Assembly (NCBI GenBank): GCA_022606425.2 | Contig: JAHDVF020000898.1 | Span: 155,001-219,000 of the forward strand | DNA length: 64,000 nucleotides | Direction: 5' to 3' | Origin: Lepidostoma basale | Lineage: Eukaryota > Arthropoda > Insecta > Trichoptera > Lepidostomatidae | Shown here: positions 1 to 13,148 of the stretch, piece after piece | How positions within the stretch are numbered: position 1 is the stretch's first letter | Layout of the letters: each line of letters begins with the position of its first letter | The notes under the pieces: model-generated | What the model saw: the letters and a program-made list of their open reading frames with translations, nothing else | Told to the model about the DNA's origin: nothing | The model's database searches: none | Translations under genes and position numbers: made by a program

Positions 1-127
1 AAGACTGAAATCAAATCAATCAAATATAAAATTTCGGCCACGTGAGGTGTCGGACAAATCGACGTGCGTGCATAACACGATGTATGAATACAGAGGAAAC
101 GAGAGAAGTATGCCAGGATAGAACAGA
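1..127 (+). mobile_element. RTE-like LINE 3' fragment, cut by window start
   Basis: This is the C-terminal coding end of the LINE family whose longest copy lies at 33031-34325 on the other strand. Translation gives NRRACITRCMNTEETREVCQDR, matching NRRACMTRCMNVEEAREICQER there. Homology stops near 127, before the family's usual terminal SAYPFGET and its microsatellite tail, so both ends are incomplete. The left end leaves the window. It is a dead fragment; no function is expected. Confidence 0.8.
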
Positions 128-507
128 CTCGAGCTGGCCGGCTCTCGCCACAAATCACGGATTCACTCAGTCGTTAACGCATCATGGGTTCCAGTTTTAT
201 GGCCTTTTATGGGACCAAAATTAATTTACCGACAGTAGCACTATTACTAAAAAGCAAAGAGTATTTTTTTCCGGGCAAAATAACAACTTATACAGCGAAC
301 TGATCTATTTTGATACGTTGCTCGAGGTCTCGCGTTATTGAATAGCTGCAAGTTCTCAGAAAATGATTATATTTAACCAAAAGTGTACAAACTGTGTTTA
401 AATAAAACACAAAGGTGTAGGTATGTTTATCATCAAGCCAGTTGAATAATGAATATATCTTAACCTGTTATCGCTCTCATAAGTTGTATCGATTATTAAT
501 CTATATG

Positions 508-1140
508 TAAACTAACTAATTAACTAACCATCACGTCAACTTTTCTTTTCTGACATATTTCTCTCGCTTCCTCAACATTCATACATCGTGTCATGCACGG
601 CCGTCGTTTTCTCTGACTCCTCACATGGCCGACATTCAATATTTGATTTATTCAATCGTGCCACGTTTTCCTCGGTCTTCCTCTATTTATGGTTCCATTT
701 ACATCGTTAACATATAATTTTTTTACCATTCTTTCTTCATTCATTCTTTCCATATGTCCAAACTATCTTAATGATCCTTTCATTATTTTGTTCATAACAC
801 GATCATTCGCACCGCATTCACTTCTTATATTTTCATTCGACACTCTATCATATACAGAGTATCCACACATTCGTCTAAGAGATCTCATTACTACTGCATT
901 TATTCTACTTTCATCTTTCATTACATACATAAGAGTCGGTAGAATAACACCATTGTGCACTGCCATTCTAGCTTTTTTGGATAGGTTTTTGTTTGCGATG
1001 ACAACTTTAAGTGCACCATTCGCTTTGTTGCCTGCCCCAACCCTTCTTTCAATATCCCTCTCCACTCGCCCATCTCTTGTAAACATACTACCTAAATACA
1101 CGAACTCAACTACTTGCTCCAAATTTTCACCATTCACGCT
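508..1140 (-). mobile_element. RTE-like LINE, 5'-truncated copy with TTAG-type tail
   Basis: On the minus strand 763-1137 encodes the region after the reverse transcriptase active site (EFVYLGSMFTRDGRVERDIE, then SLRRMCGYSVYDRVSNENIR), nearly identical to residues about 199-327 of the 419-residue ORF at 33047-34306. Two deletions are visible: about seven residues (GSEAWNW region) are missing after LPTLMY, and the 3'-terminal stretch containing the usual CCCCGAAGGGG segment is gone. The copy ends in a TTAG/TTAA repeat tail at 508-529 (reads AACTAACTAATT on the plus strand). Homology breaks sharply at 1140, the 5' truncation point, which is typical of target-primed reverse transcription. Confidence 0.88.
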
Positions 1141-3090
1141 ATCTATATGTAGGTACTCGTTGCACCCGAAATTGATTTTTCAACATTAAAACCAGTTTCG
1201 CTCCAATTTTGTGTTGTTATCCCGATAAAGTTCCCCTCGGAGTGAAACCTGTAGGTACCATTAAAAATCAAAATTAAATATAAAGAAATTACGGTCAATG
1301 GCAAATACTGATCTAGCGTTTTCGCTTAGAAAAATTAAACATGTATTACAAAATACAATTGAAATTATTATTGTGAGTTGCATAATCGATCGATTGCATC
1401 TCATAGACAAAATAGTAGTAATATTACGAAGTTTTTTAAATGATTTTAACACTGTTTTTTTTCCGAGTTTTATTTTTCTCGGCATGTTTCGAAGAATGTT
1501 TCGAACCTTCATCATCGGGAGAACGAAACAAACAGAAATGCAAAACAGTGTTTTAATAATTAAAAAAAATCAATCATCATTATGGAATTCCAGTGTTAAA
1601 TTTTTCAATAATTAAAATATTATTACAAAATTATTAGGCTCTCTACATTTAGATTAAGTGTGAACAAAGCATAAGAACACTTGAATTACATATTGTGTTT
1701 CTTTAAAAAAGGTTTTGTTATTTTACCATTTACAAAATAATTCAGGGAAGCCCCGCTAACCTCTACCCGTACCTGTACACGCCTCAAGAAATGAGTTCCA
1801 GCGAGAGTAATTTGGCAGCGTGAACTCGTTACTACTTTGATCTTCCTCCATACGTTTGTACTAATATTATAAAAGCCCTTGATCGGAATGTACTCACCCA
1901 GAAAGAACACTGGATGAGCGTCCGGCTTCTCTGAGATATAAAAAGGTCTTTACTCTTCCAGGGAATGTCGCCACTCTGGACATTTGTACGACTTGATCTC
2001 GTTCCGTGTTCCTCAATGGTATTCAATTAAGTTTGTTTGCCGGCGCATGCGGGACAGGACTTTTCTTTGAACGCATCGTAATTGTCGGCGCTCTTTCTTC
2101 CACAAACTAGTTTGTATTCCACCCACCTCCCTCGGCCGTCGGCCACCCGCCCCTGTTTTCCCAAATATACATTGTAAGTAAAATTTTAGGTTTTCGCAGA
2201 AAGGGCACGATCTCCGGCAACGAGTTGTCACGCATTGATCGATATTTTTTTCAACTTTTGAAGCGATTTGTATGCGAGATGAACGCACTGGAGACGCGAC
2301 GAGTTGCCATGAGGGAGCAATGTAGGAACTTTACTAGTGACCGGGGACTCTTTGCTTATGAATCGCTTTAGCCGGTGGCGAAGTTCCGCCTAGTACTAAT
2401 AGAGGTTTTATTTTTTATGGGAAACCCCGGCCTTACACTTGAACATAAAAATAAAAGTAGTGATTTGTGAAAACAAACATTCGAGATATATTCTTGCTAC
2501 TTCTAGCGGGCCGTGTCCGCGGGGCCGTTTATGTTGTACCTACCAGCTTTATTCTATTCTAGTTTATGTATTACATTATGTATTCGTTACATTACATTGT
2601 GTACGGATGATCCTAATAGTAATTCTTTGTTCGATAACACGTGTCACATCTTCCCACAGCGCGCTGCGCTCCAGCCATCCTGATTAGACTCTGATTAGAC
2701 TCACAAATTTTAAACCTTTATGAAATATTGATTATTTCAAACACACATTTCGTGACATCTTTAATAAATAATTTACAAATGGAAAGTATAGAATACATAC
2801 CATATAAATACGCAGATAATTAGCACGAATCAGATTTTAATAAAAAATGAGTAATAAATATATTTTTTACAATTATTTAAAATATTTGGATATTTATTTC
2901 AAAACGAGTAACCATTAAATACGTGTATCGTATGCACAATATGTGTAAGATACAAATTTCGCGAAACTAGCGACTAGTTTCACGTGACTAAAATAAATTC
3001 TTGTTCACTGAGGGCGCTGGCTATCCTAGTAATGGTTATTGATGACGACCCGCAGCAAATACCAAACATCAGAATCTAACAATAACACGA
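1141..3090. other. A+T-rich sequence, no gene seen
   Basis: Only short open frames without recognisable domains. A GC-rich patch lies at about 2090-2160 and a CTGATTAGACT motif is directly repeated at about 2679-2701. I see no repeat boundary or splice structure I can defend. Confidence 0.6.
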
Positions 3091-3104
3091 ATTTAATTGA
3101 ATAA

Positions 3105-3330
3105 AATTCTTCTTCCTTCGTTTCCCCACTGCTGAGGTATCGTGAACCTCAAGCTGCCCGTGGCCAAGACCAAACTCCTCCAATCCTCTCTGTTCTCCAC
3201 AGCCCGCGCCGCCGAGTGAAGGTCTTCAAAAGTAATTTTCTTTATACCATCGCGCAGATGATCTGCCTCTATTTCTTTTGCTTTGAACATTTCTGTGACA
3301 ATACTTTTTCCCAGATACTTTTCCACTTTA
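3105..3330 (-). mobile_element. Possible LINE C-terminal fragment with GAA-rich tail
   Basis: A 77-codon minus-strand frame contains DLHSAARAVENREDWRSLV, which resembles the 'AxDRxxWRxLV' ending of many arthropod LINE ORF2 proteins. It is followed on the same strand by GAAGGAAGAAGAA, like the GAA-type tails of four other LINE scraps in this window (35.7, 41.4, 51.4, 53.05 kb). No reverse transcriptase motif is present. It could be an unrelated chance ORF; the tail is what makes the LINE reading more likely. Confidence 0.45.
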
Positions 3331-4074
3331 CGCTCGCTTTACTCTCTCCTGCAATTTGACTAAAGAAACTAAATACTCACCGACTGCATTACAAAGATTC
3401 TTGTGATAATTTCATTTCATTAAGGACCGAGTCATTCCTTTTTTTGTAGTCCACGGAATCCGCACCATGCGACGCCAACACCACAGTCCAAAGTTGTCCA
3501 AGTTAAAGCAGCGTAAAAAAATATGGAAATATGAGGGTGCGCATAATTTTAATTTGGGTAGAATTGGGAATATTTCGGATTATATATCCTTCTTACACCC
3601 ATCTTCGGTACTGAGAATCCAGGTATGGTGATTGCACCTTTCCTTTCTCCGAGAGTACCTACTGTACTCTATGTATGGTTTTTATTACTTGCAAAGAAAT
3701 ATAATAAGTACCATGCACTAAGACCACAAGATTGTTCATGATATTCGCTAATATGTTATGTTGCTGATATTCTCAAAGGGTAGTTCTGTGTAGGAATGAA
3801 TCGCAGTTATTAATACGATACCGATAGTTGCTAACCCAACATTTTCGGGTGCTGGATGATGTGTTTGTCACAGTGCATACCAGATATCATATACTCGACT
3901 TCGTATTTATTCCGCTTCGTTGTCCTTAAACGTTTTGTGAATTGCTCTAAGGGATTATTTTCATTTTGTTGTCATAGTATGTGCGAATTTTATGTAAGCA
4001 TGTATAATGAGTGCGATCATTACTTTCAAATATATCATTAGCCATAGCAAAATGTTCCGATTTCTTTGTTTCAG

Positions 4075-4133
4075 AAGCTGTTGGCAGATCGGTTGCAGGA
4101 TCACCTTTGAAGCGAATAAATACCCTGTCAGTG
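4075..4133 (+). other. Candidate small exon (59 nt)
   Basis: A pyrimidine-rich tract ending TTTGTTTCAG (to 4074) is followed by 59 nt and then GTGAGTA (4134-4140), a strong donor. Two reading frames are open through it: one reads SCWQIGCRITFEANKYPVS, the other AVGRSVAGSPLKRINTLSV. Well-formed pseudo-exons occur by chance in a window this size, so without transcript or conservation data this stays a weak call. Confidence 0.25.
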
Positions 4134-5190
4134 GTGAGTACCTTTCGTTAATTGGGAATAAAACATTTTGTCGTCACATTAAGCAGGGTCCCACTACAAA
4201 TAAAACACCTTTTTTAAATGAGAAAAGAATTTTCCGATTAATTCACAACAAAACATCACCCAAACATCCCTCACAAACGTTTAACTTTCTCTTAACACAG
4301 TTTTCCAAGAAACATTTGCGTCTAAACATTGTAGAATGGAAAGAAAACAGAAGGGTTTGTTTGCCATTCCGCCCGCGGCTCCGCTCGGCCCGTACTCGTA
4401 CACAGAGCCACGTGCGAGTGGACCCGCTCCCTTTTTGTTCGGCTTTGCAGGGAAGTGACAATATTAGTTTGATACGATTTTCCTTATTTTGCGAAAGTAC
4501 TGGCAAGCTGTTTTTTTTGTTTTTTGTGTTTATTTTTCTGTTCGATACATAAATAAATGTATTTGTACACTGAAATGTCTCCGTTGCTAAGATCGGTGTC
4601 TAGGTTTGGAGGAAACATTCGTATTACATTCGAGCAAGTGGTGATGATGAAGGAGATAATTATAAGTTTTCATTTGGTGCGTATTATAGAATAGCAAAAT
4701 TAGGGGATTTTCGGTCCAGATCTTTTATTAAATTAATATAATATAATTAATATAAAAATATATTGAATTGTTGGTGTTCACGCAGAGACTAGAGCGAAAT
4801 AATTTTTATTAAACATCAAAATAAATTGTAATTGCATGTTGAAAGTGAATTATGTTGAACTATATTTCATGTCCTCACTTGGCCTCGAGAGTACTCGAGC
4901 AGACAAAGGGCTCTAAATAAATACCGTCTCCAAACCAAAGGGACCGGTCCGGTGTTCTCGCTCCAGATATAAGTGCAATAATTCTACGGTTGTCTTTTTA
5001 TATTTCCGAGACGTTTAAGAAATATTACATTTTGGAGATAAATTTATTTCGTTCATACCTCTACGTGTAGTTCTATGTTCGAAATCGTCGATATTTTTAT
5101 GCTTCTTTATACTAGTACTAGTGTCCCCACATCGACAATGTTTGTAGCTAGGGGTTCTACATTCTTTTTAGATAACGATAAACTAGGATA
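4134..5190. other. No gene seen
   Basis: An open frame runs through the candidate exon to about 4552 but has no recognisable domain. A GC-rich patch lies at 4365-4450. The rest is A+T-rich sequence without clear repeats. Confidence 0.55.
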
Positions 5191-5554
5191 GGGTAAAAGT
5201 GGGATAGATGCTTTTTGAAAAATACGATTTTTCGACAAACTTATGAATTAAACTATCTGAAACTTTTGTGACGTTTAGTTTACCTATTATATAATATTGT
5301 GCATGTGTAAAAAGTATAGAATTTATGGTATTTTTTTTGTAAGAAATTATTTTCGGAACGAGGATAGATGCCTACTCTATGGGATAGATGCCTCAATGTT
5401 GTTTTGACTGGTGGGATAGTTGCCTTATGAAATCAGTTAAAACAATATTTTTAATGTATTATTTTATTTTGTCACAATTATGTCACAATCATTTTTGGCC
5501 CTTAAAACTAACATTATAATTCAGTTTAGTAATTTTATATCTAATATTTTATAC

Positions 5555-5770
5555 GAAAGTTTTTTTTTTCATTTGCGAAAGTTTAGCCCGTCTACATTGA
5601 TTACAGATATTCCCGTACAAAGTGCAACTCTTGAAGCCACTTCGTGCACATAATACGAGTACATTGTATCCAACCCACCTTAGAATTAGTTTTCCGGTAA
5701 TTTTCAAAACATTCCACGCATTCATGGTCACTTTCTTCATCTTCATCACTATCTTCTGAAACTACTCTAG
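5555..5770 (-). pseudogene. pogo-like transposase C-terminal zinc-finger remnant
   Basis: One frame reads an acidic run (SEDSDEDEES), then CVEC, about 15 residues, then WIQC, as in the C-terminal PHD/zinc-finger-like tail of many pogo transposases (CxxC...Y...WIxCxxCxxWxHxxC). It stops at 5601. The remaining part, GNICNQC, continues in the adjacent frame, so a second frameshift lies near 5640. The product cannot be made as one chain; this is a decayed gene end. Confidence 0.6.
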
Positions 5771-6028
5771 GTCTTTTTTTGACAGTAATGAAGTTATCTG
5801 CACTTCAGATAAGGTACGTTGTTTGCTATTTTTGCATAACAAGCGTGGGTTGGCTTTACCTTTAACTTTATTTTCCTTTGCAGAAATATTTTCTTTAGTG
5901 GTCAGTAGGTACTGCAGCCGATTGCTTCCCTCTCTTGTATAATGGCATATAGCGTTTTTAAGAGCATATTTGGTCCATATGGCTCTTGGTCTTGCTCTTC
6001 CAATTTTGCGTGCGTATTTGCGTGGCAT
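5762..6028 (-). pseudogene. pogo-like transposase N-terminal remnant
   Basis: An 88-codon frame begins MPRKYARKIGRARPRAIW and contains basic and helical stretches, the usual opening of pogo/Tigger transposases (Psq-type DNA-binding helix-turn-helix). I start at 6028 rather than the longer upstream frame because TTTTTATTTTCCAG, a good splice acceptor, lies immediately before CAATG, implying a 5' UTR intron. The frame ends at a TAG just as it would join KKRPRVVSEDSDEDEES in the next frame, so a one-base shift separates it from the C-terminal part. No DDE catalytic domain is present. Confidence 0.65.
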
Positions 6029-6488
6029 TGCTGGAAAATAAAAATGCTGAATTAGTATGGGATAGATGCCCCTAAGGGCAACTATACTCACGAGGACTGG
6101 GGCATCTATACTTTTTGGAGGGGATAGAACGCCTTTAAATATATAAAATAAGTTAACTGAAAAAAATACTAAATCACGGTACAATCTTTGCATTTATTGT
6201 ATACATTGATCGTAAACATAAAAATATTATCACTTACCTCATACGCTCAAAAGTTCCGAGCGAAATGATAAAGTAGGAAATCGAAATCCAGCAATCGTTC
6301 GCGCGTAATCACATATTTAACAAGTTCCTCACTCACACGACCGTCACAACGCGATGCACCGGGCACCCTGGCGGAGAGTGGGGTAGAGCTTTGTTATAAA
6401 GTCAAAATCGGCAGTGTAATAGTTATGCATGTCTCGATATGATAATCGTGGCATCTATCCCCCTGCGGCATCTATCCCACTTTTACCC

Positions 6489-9400
6489 TATTGTTACTTA
6501 ATACCTTCGTAAAATTAAAATAATTTGCGATTCCGTTTTGAATTATTAATGTTGATATTATATACGAGTAAGTCATCTTATCTCTCGGAGTTTATTGTAC
6601 ACAGCTTATTGCCGAGTGCGCGATTTGATGTCCACTGGGGATGGCAATGCGATTAACCCAGGACTAACTAATGACATGGGTTAGCCAGAGTCTTTTCATA
6701 CCAGGTCTGTCCCTTGAGTGGAGCTCTTCAGCTTTTACGTTGATATTTTGAGAAAGTGATTTAGAAAATGTGCTTTTTACTTACGAAGATAAACCATTTT
6801 TAATTGTCACTAAAATAACCCAGTGATTCAATAAAATGAGCATGATTTTGAAGTCTCGCCACATAACGCAGCTATTTTATTTCTGTTCATGCCGTAGGCA
6901 CTCCATCTACATATGTGTAGAAACTTGCTCATGGATAAGGAACTTTTACTTCCCTCTTTATGTCAACCACTTTCTCAAGTGCTGATTCACACCACGCGAA
7001 TTTATGTTTTCCTTTGGAAATCCTTTCTAACAATTTCATTCAAGCTTTATTTTATTTCCAGGGAATGTAAAGACCGAACTTTACACTCGGTGTTCTAAAA
7101 TTAACCGTAATTTCTGAAATAAATTCAATCTGCCTGACATTTCCAAACGTTTTGCGCAATCGTTGAAAATATACGAGTGTAAAAATATACATAGTGTATC
7201 GTCTATTCTAATCGTAGAGTCCCCAGTCCTCCCAAATGCTCGATGAGATGAGATGAGATGAAGAATTTTATAAATAAATCGGAAGGGAGGAGATCACCGT
7301 TTTCAGGATAAATAAACAATAATATCAATAACTGTAATCAGGCTCTTTAAAGACAAAAAAACTAATATATTTATTAATAATGTGCACACTCGTTTTCCAT
7401 GCTCAATATACAAATTATTATTTGTTGTAACGAGTTCTTGATACAACGGACGAGAGTAGTTTAAGGTGCACTTTTTTCGAGGGAAACTATTTTTTCTAAT
7501 ATTATAAACTAATTTGTGATTTCCATAATCTAATGTAAATTACCGTTTTACAAATTGAATTGCATAGTCTGGTGGCAGTTTTCGTTGCATCACTCGGTGT
7601 GTCCTGGCCAGTGTGGCACTGGCTCTCTCAGGTGCATGTTTGTGAAAGACGAACATCGACATATGAACAAATTGTGATGAAAGTACAAATTACTTACTTT
7701 AATAAAGAAAGAAATAGATAGGGACCGAGAATACACCTATCAGCCATAAATCTCTATAGTTATTTGAATGAGGAGGAGGCTAACTAAGTGTGTCAAGATA
7801 GAGAAAAGTCAATCCTCTCTGCCCCCCCCTGATTCCAAGGAAAACGGCCTGATGAACAGTTAGCTAAAATGTTCGCTAATTCCACAATGGCATTAACGAA
7901 CTTCATGGAATATATATGAACATCATGGAGCAATGCGGTTACTTTCACTTTTTGGTATTACATGAAAAACCAGTGAAAATCGTTTCCAAAAAAACGTTTT
8001 CCAAGAATGTTTATGAAAGTTTCGGGAAAAGTGAAGTATTGTTCCTGGGGGAGGCTATTCCCCGAGCGCAGGAAACGTGTAAAATTTGAGAGGAAATGTA
8101 AAAAGAAACCGAATTTCCCTCTTTCGGGACGCGAGAGAAAGAATCAGATGGGGCAACTTCAAATGTCGCGACAAATGTCAAAGATTGTTCAATTTTTTAA
8201 TGCTCTCCGAGGAATATCAATAATTCAGTCCGGCCGGAGTGCGGTACGCTCCCTCCATGCGTGGTGTACAGACATCCCTTAGGTGTGGGACATAACAGAA
8301 GTCTGCTCGCGGCTGTTTGGACAGCGTGTTGGAACGACCATCAGAGGAGGATCCTGCTGACCGACGTTCTCTAATGGGGCATAAGTGGGATGGACCCCGC
8401 AGCGTGCTTTCAATATACCAGACCACGAATAGCAGAACTGCATTTCAAGTACTTTCAGTTAGTGATTTGTGCGATAAATTAATACGCCCATCAAGCAACT
8501 GCGACTGCAAATTGATTAATATCACATTTTTTCAAAATATTTTTACAAATTCATACTCAAGATCTAAGAATTGTGTTACATACCTATGTACACCAACATA
8601 TATAAATATTCCATTCGAACGGAATTCTGTGTAGCTTGTTAAAACTTTGTTATTATTTATAATACAAAAGTTCAAAAACATTTATGTTCCATTTATCAAA
8701 TCGAGTAAACCTTATGGATGCCATACTTCAACTTCAATGCCATATTGTTAATAATGATATTTTGCCTTAGACAATAAATTAGTGAAGTCTACTTAAGTTA
8801 GAGAACAAATACATGTATGTATGTATCAACAAATAACTGCAAACATGTATTTTACTTATTATTATTATGACAATTTTATTTATTATTCTAAAATATTACA
8901 CTACTTGTGTTTTAGAAGGAAAGAAAAACATAAAAAAGTAATTAAAAACAACAATGTATTATAATAAGCGACTTGAGTTTGTACAGCTTAGAGAGATTCC
9001 GTGACACCATTTCCAAAAAAATATGAAATAAGTTATAGAGAGCGGGGAAAGTACTTGAGCAATGTTTTGTGGGATTCATAAATAAATCAGCCATGAGTAG
9101 TACCATTTTAAAAATCTAAAGTTCATTGAAAATTGTTGTATATACCTACGAGATATAGATATTGTAGGCCGTATTCAGTAACACTCTTGTCCCACACACC
9201 TACCGAGAGAACCTCCCGCACCTGGAGCATTAGGCCGTATCGTATTTCCAAGTTAAAAGGTCTTGCTCTCGAGGCTACGACCCTTCCCGCGAACGTTCGG
9301 CCCAACTCCGCACGAATAATTCTGTCGTAAAGATATTCATGGTCCGCATTTAAGCATTAACATCGGGTCATACATCGCTATTACCCAGACAGGTCGTTAT

Positions 9401-9824
9401 ACCCGTTATGGCCGTATGATGAGAGGGCCCGTCCGATCTGCGCGGTATTTACTTAGAACAACAGTATGAGACAATCGCGTGTCTTTGTTGTTACCTCATA
9501 CGTTTTATGTATTGTATATGCCAATGCATACAAGTTAATACTACAATATTACTACGATGTTTGAAAATAATCGAGTCCCGGTAGACCTGCGGTTTAGAGG
9601 ACAGAAGATCATGTAATTTGGCCACTTTTGATTATATTTTTACTTAGGTACTTCAAAAATCCCTGTTCGTGCGGTAAAGAAACAATAATTTATGCATACC
9701 TTGTTGCATAGTCAGAAATAGGAATAATTCGGCTTTAAAGAACACTTTCCCGAACAGATTTTAGGGTGTGTTTCATCACGGATCACAATTTTCAAAGAAC
9801 TTTCATGTCGTGAAATTAAATAAG
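6489..9824. other. No gene seen; short ATGAG repeat
   Basis: A+T-rich sequence. A small GATGA-type tandem repeat occurs at about 7240-7262. The 91-codon frame at 8007-8282 has no recognisable domain. No TIR pairs, LINE tails or splice structures stood out. Confidence 0.55.
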
Positions 9825-9960
9825 TGCCGGTACGCCGCGGACCATAGATTAAACGGCAATCGACAAACTGGGCGGATGTCGCGGTAGGTGCTGCCCTCCG
9901 TCAGTCGCCCCTCGCCACCCCACTCGGATGGCCGGTAGCCCCCTTTCCTGCTTAGAGCTG
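9825..9960. other. GC-rich island
   Basis: A compact GC-rich block (repeated CGCC, GGCCGG and CCCC words) in A+T-rich surroundings, with no open frame of note. It could be a conserved regulatory element or an old repeat; composition is the only evidence. Confidence 0.3.
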
Positions 9961-12900
9961 CACATAAGTACAATCATGTTTCATTGCATCCTTTAATGCT
10001 GCTGTGGGACGACTGATGACCAACATTTTCAGTCAGAGATAACGTTTCAATAATTTGTTTTATTCCAACGAATTTTAACGCATCAACCATCACAATTTAG
10101 TGTGTTGAACAGAATTTCGAGATTTAAGCTCAAAACAATGATGTCCTTTAAAGTCAGCGGAATGGATCGCCGAGCCAGAATATAATTTCTAGAAGTTTTG
10201 GTATATTTAATGGGAGACAAATGTTACTCCACTCGGTCGTTTAGACGAAAACTGTATATTGTTATTTCTAAACCTTTCAGTAAAGCGCGAGACTCTCTAC
10301 GCTGGAGGACCCTCGTCTGAGGGCGATCAGACTTAATTTTCGTTTGATGAGAAAATAAAAAAAATACCGCTACGACAAATGGCCTGTTTCGGGGCTCAAA
10401 ATGAGAAATTGAAACCGGGAAAAGAAGGGAGTCAATTAAATTGTATATCTACCTTCCAAGAATAAGCCGTTGGTGGGAACATTAAATTTGTTTATAGGTT
10501 CGTTTGTGAACCCTTAATAAGAGCTGATTAATGCTCGTCACAAGGACGCCTCGACTTGTGATCGCCCATTGTGCTCTCGTAGGATAATGAGAACCGCTCC
10601 GGTCGACACAAGTAGCGCTTCGACTTCGACTTTTTTCTTCCTTTGTCGAAAATGTATATATGAATTTCGTAACGCATTTTTTCTTTCTACTTTTAAATGA
10701 TCGTGGCGTAGATGTTGTAATAACCTGTGGTCTAGAGATCTTACCAGATTCAATCTGCACCATCTTCTAATTTGTTTCTTTCCCTTGATCACCATGTTCT
10801 CATACGATTATTTTAAAATATGATTGGAAAAGAGTGATTGTGTTTTATGAAAGATATATCTGGGTGGTTTCATTTAATTGTGATTCTTGTTTAACTTTTA
10901 TCGACATCTTGAATGTTCAAGTCCAATTAATAGTGATTTAAATTAAATGGAACTCTCCCCAGAAAATAGATATAAAATTTAGGCGTCCATATTTCGCTTG
11001 TTAGACAGTCGTCCATTTATTAAATTTGATAGACGTAATCATCGATGAGGAAGATGGATCGGAGCCGATTTCCTTGGTTCAGGCTCGCTTGCCCCCGCCA
11101 TAAATCTCCGATCCGAGGAGACCGCTTGTGCCCGGGCGGAAGTATTACTTTAACAGGACTCGGGGGAGAATGTAAATTTATATCGCCGCCCCGCCGTGAT
11201 TTGTGCGGACCTAACCTTCGGTGACAATCCCCGTGTACCTGTTTAACGCGAGCGTCTAGAGCTTTCCTTCGCTAATACGAGTACATATCAATGGGAATTA
11301 GTTGGAAACTTAACGAGTGGTGCACATGTCAGTCGGAATAATGATAAGACTAAATCTAGTCTGTCATATAAATGTATTGTATTTTGAGAAGTATTTACTT
11401 CATTGTTCCATTAATACGGAATTGTATTACATTCAGTCGCTAAACATATGATTTTTGTAGGCTCCAAGCAATCTAACAACTTAATATGATGAGTGAAAAT
11501 AAAGAGTTGATTGGAAAAAAAGAGACCCCTTTAGTTCAAATACATTACATCGAAAAAAGCAATCAATCGATTACAAGAGTAGCTCGATTATAGTAATATC
11601 GACATATTACTGATAGAAAATATAGGAGGCGGCGGATTTTCGGTCCAGGTTACAGTCCGATCCAATCCTGGTAATGATTGGATTGTTAGCTTGACAGGAA
11701 CGTTGTTTTTACGTAACACGCAGTTGTTTTCGAAACGTTAATCGACCAGTTATTCAATGAAGGAAAAAACAACATAATTTGAGCAAAAAAAAAAATCATT
11801 TATTTCTGATTTTTCGACTCCCAATAATATTGGAAAATATCGATTCATCTGAATTAAAAAATAAATGTTTTCATTGCTTTTAGCATTCCTGCTCAAAAAC
11901 TTAAGAACATTTTCTTTCATGTTCACATGAACACGAATTTATAAGCAAAAAAGTATTTCTCAGAAGGTTACAAAGCTAGAAACATTACGAAACGAAAATA
12001 AAATGTTACATTTTTTGCGTTGAAAAGGCGTGAAAATGCCATCGAAAAAAGCGCATACCGCCATGAACGAAGCCCTTTGAAGTGGCCGACTTCAAACGAT
12101 CTGTAAATTCGATTTTAAAGTGCCGTTGAAAACCCCGATGCATTTTCAGTGTCCGAAATTCTGAGTGACAGCAAAAAGCTGTGTTGGTGAAAATTTTTGC
12201 GCTAAATAAGTCAACGTTCGATATTAGTTTTTTACTGCAAATAATCATTTTTCAACACGAAGAGGCTCGCCGTAAGAATCGCTTAAAATATTTATTTTCT
12301 TTCGATATTACGGTTCTTTTAAAACCATCAGTTGTGGTACCAATGTATAAAAAATATATTACCATTTGTTCCTTCTGGCAGCTCGCTGGCATCTTCTGGA
12401 ATTTCATAATAATCTCAAATATTGAATGTACCTTGTTGGGATGAATGTATTCATATATCGGCTACCGCGTGGCAGTCGGTCTCCAATGTACTTGCATTGA
12501 ATGTGCATCTAAATAGGAGTTAAGGACTTGATTGCAGTTTAGCCGTGATTCGCAATTGTCGTAATTTCGCTAGCGGGCACTGCCAGGAACAGGACAGTAA
12601 TACATCCCGTGTCCAAGTCATATAATTGGACTGGACTAGATCGATTGAATCACTTCGCCGTGCTGTGCAAGCGTCAAATGCAAATATAAGACGTGATAAG
12701 AGGTTCTGAACCCCAGATCAGTCAACTTGTTTAGGAGTTGTACGAGTACAGTCACTAAACATGAGACATTTTGACTAACAAAATGAAAGGACAATATTTT
12801 TTTCGAAATGACAGTTATTAATTTTAAAAATAGGTAACATGAAAGGACATATATTACGGTTTCCCAAAAACTATAAGACACGTTACATAAGTTAATCTTG

Positions 12901-13140
12901 GCAATCTTACCAGATAGGAATAGTATGTTCCCCTCAAATGACATTCCTGCAGGAGTGGCATGACACTTTGGTCATCTTGTGTCTCTGGTATGGCAAAGCT
13001 GCGTACTTTTTTCTCTTATTTGACTTTGCTTGAAAAGTACTAACCACAACATTTTTATGTGGATATTTTTGATGCTTGAATAAATATAATAACACTTATT
13101 ACAACGATTATTACCACGGTATCACAACACTTTGTTTCAC
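9961..13140. other. No gene seen; GC-rich island at 11040-11275
   Basis: Mostly A+T-rich. The sub-block 11040-11275 is GC-rich, contains CATAAATC and GATTTGTG words, and lacks a coding frame. Minus-strand frames at 10482-10795 and 12006-12248 show no domain. Nothing else could be identified. Confidence 0.45.
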
Positions 13141-13148
13141 TTAATATA

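Larger units (their letters stand above)
5191..6488 (-). mobile_element. pogo-like DNA transposon, internally deleted
   Basis: The ends are inverted repeats: GGGTAAAAGTGGGATAGATG at 5191-5210 recurs as its reverse complement at the right end, perfect over 21 bp, with TA on both sides (5189-5190, 6489-6490). The GGGATAGATGCC block is also repeated inside both ends (5363, 5381, 6058 and variants near 5412 and 6120), as subterminal repeats usually are. The minus strand carries an MPRKYxRK-type start and a cysteine finger like the C-terminus of pogo/Tigger transposases, but the catalytic core between them is missing. It is therefore a non-autonomous, about 1.3-kb deletion derivative of the Tc1/mariner-pogo superfamily. 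The superfamily is supported by TA duplication and both protein ends; the exact family is not known to me. Confidence 0.82.

Noticed and set aside
689..1189. 166-codon plus-strand ORF
   Set aside because: Antisense of the LINE fragment on the minus strand at 508-1140.
4007..4552. 181-codon plus-strand ORF
   Set aside because: Starts without context, crosses the candidate splice sites and ends in low-complexity Phe runs; no domain seen.
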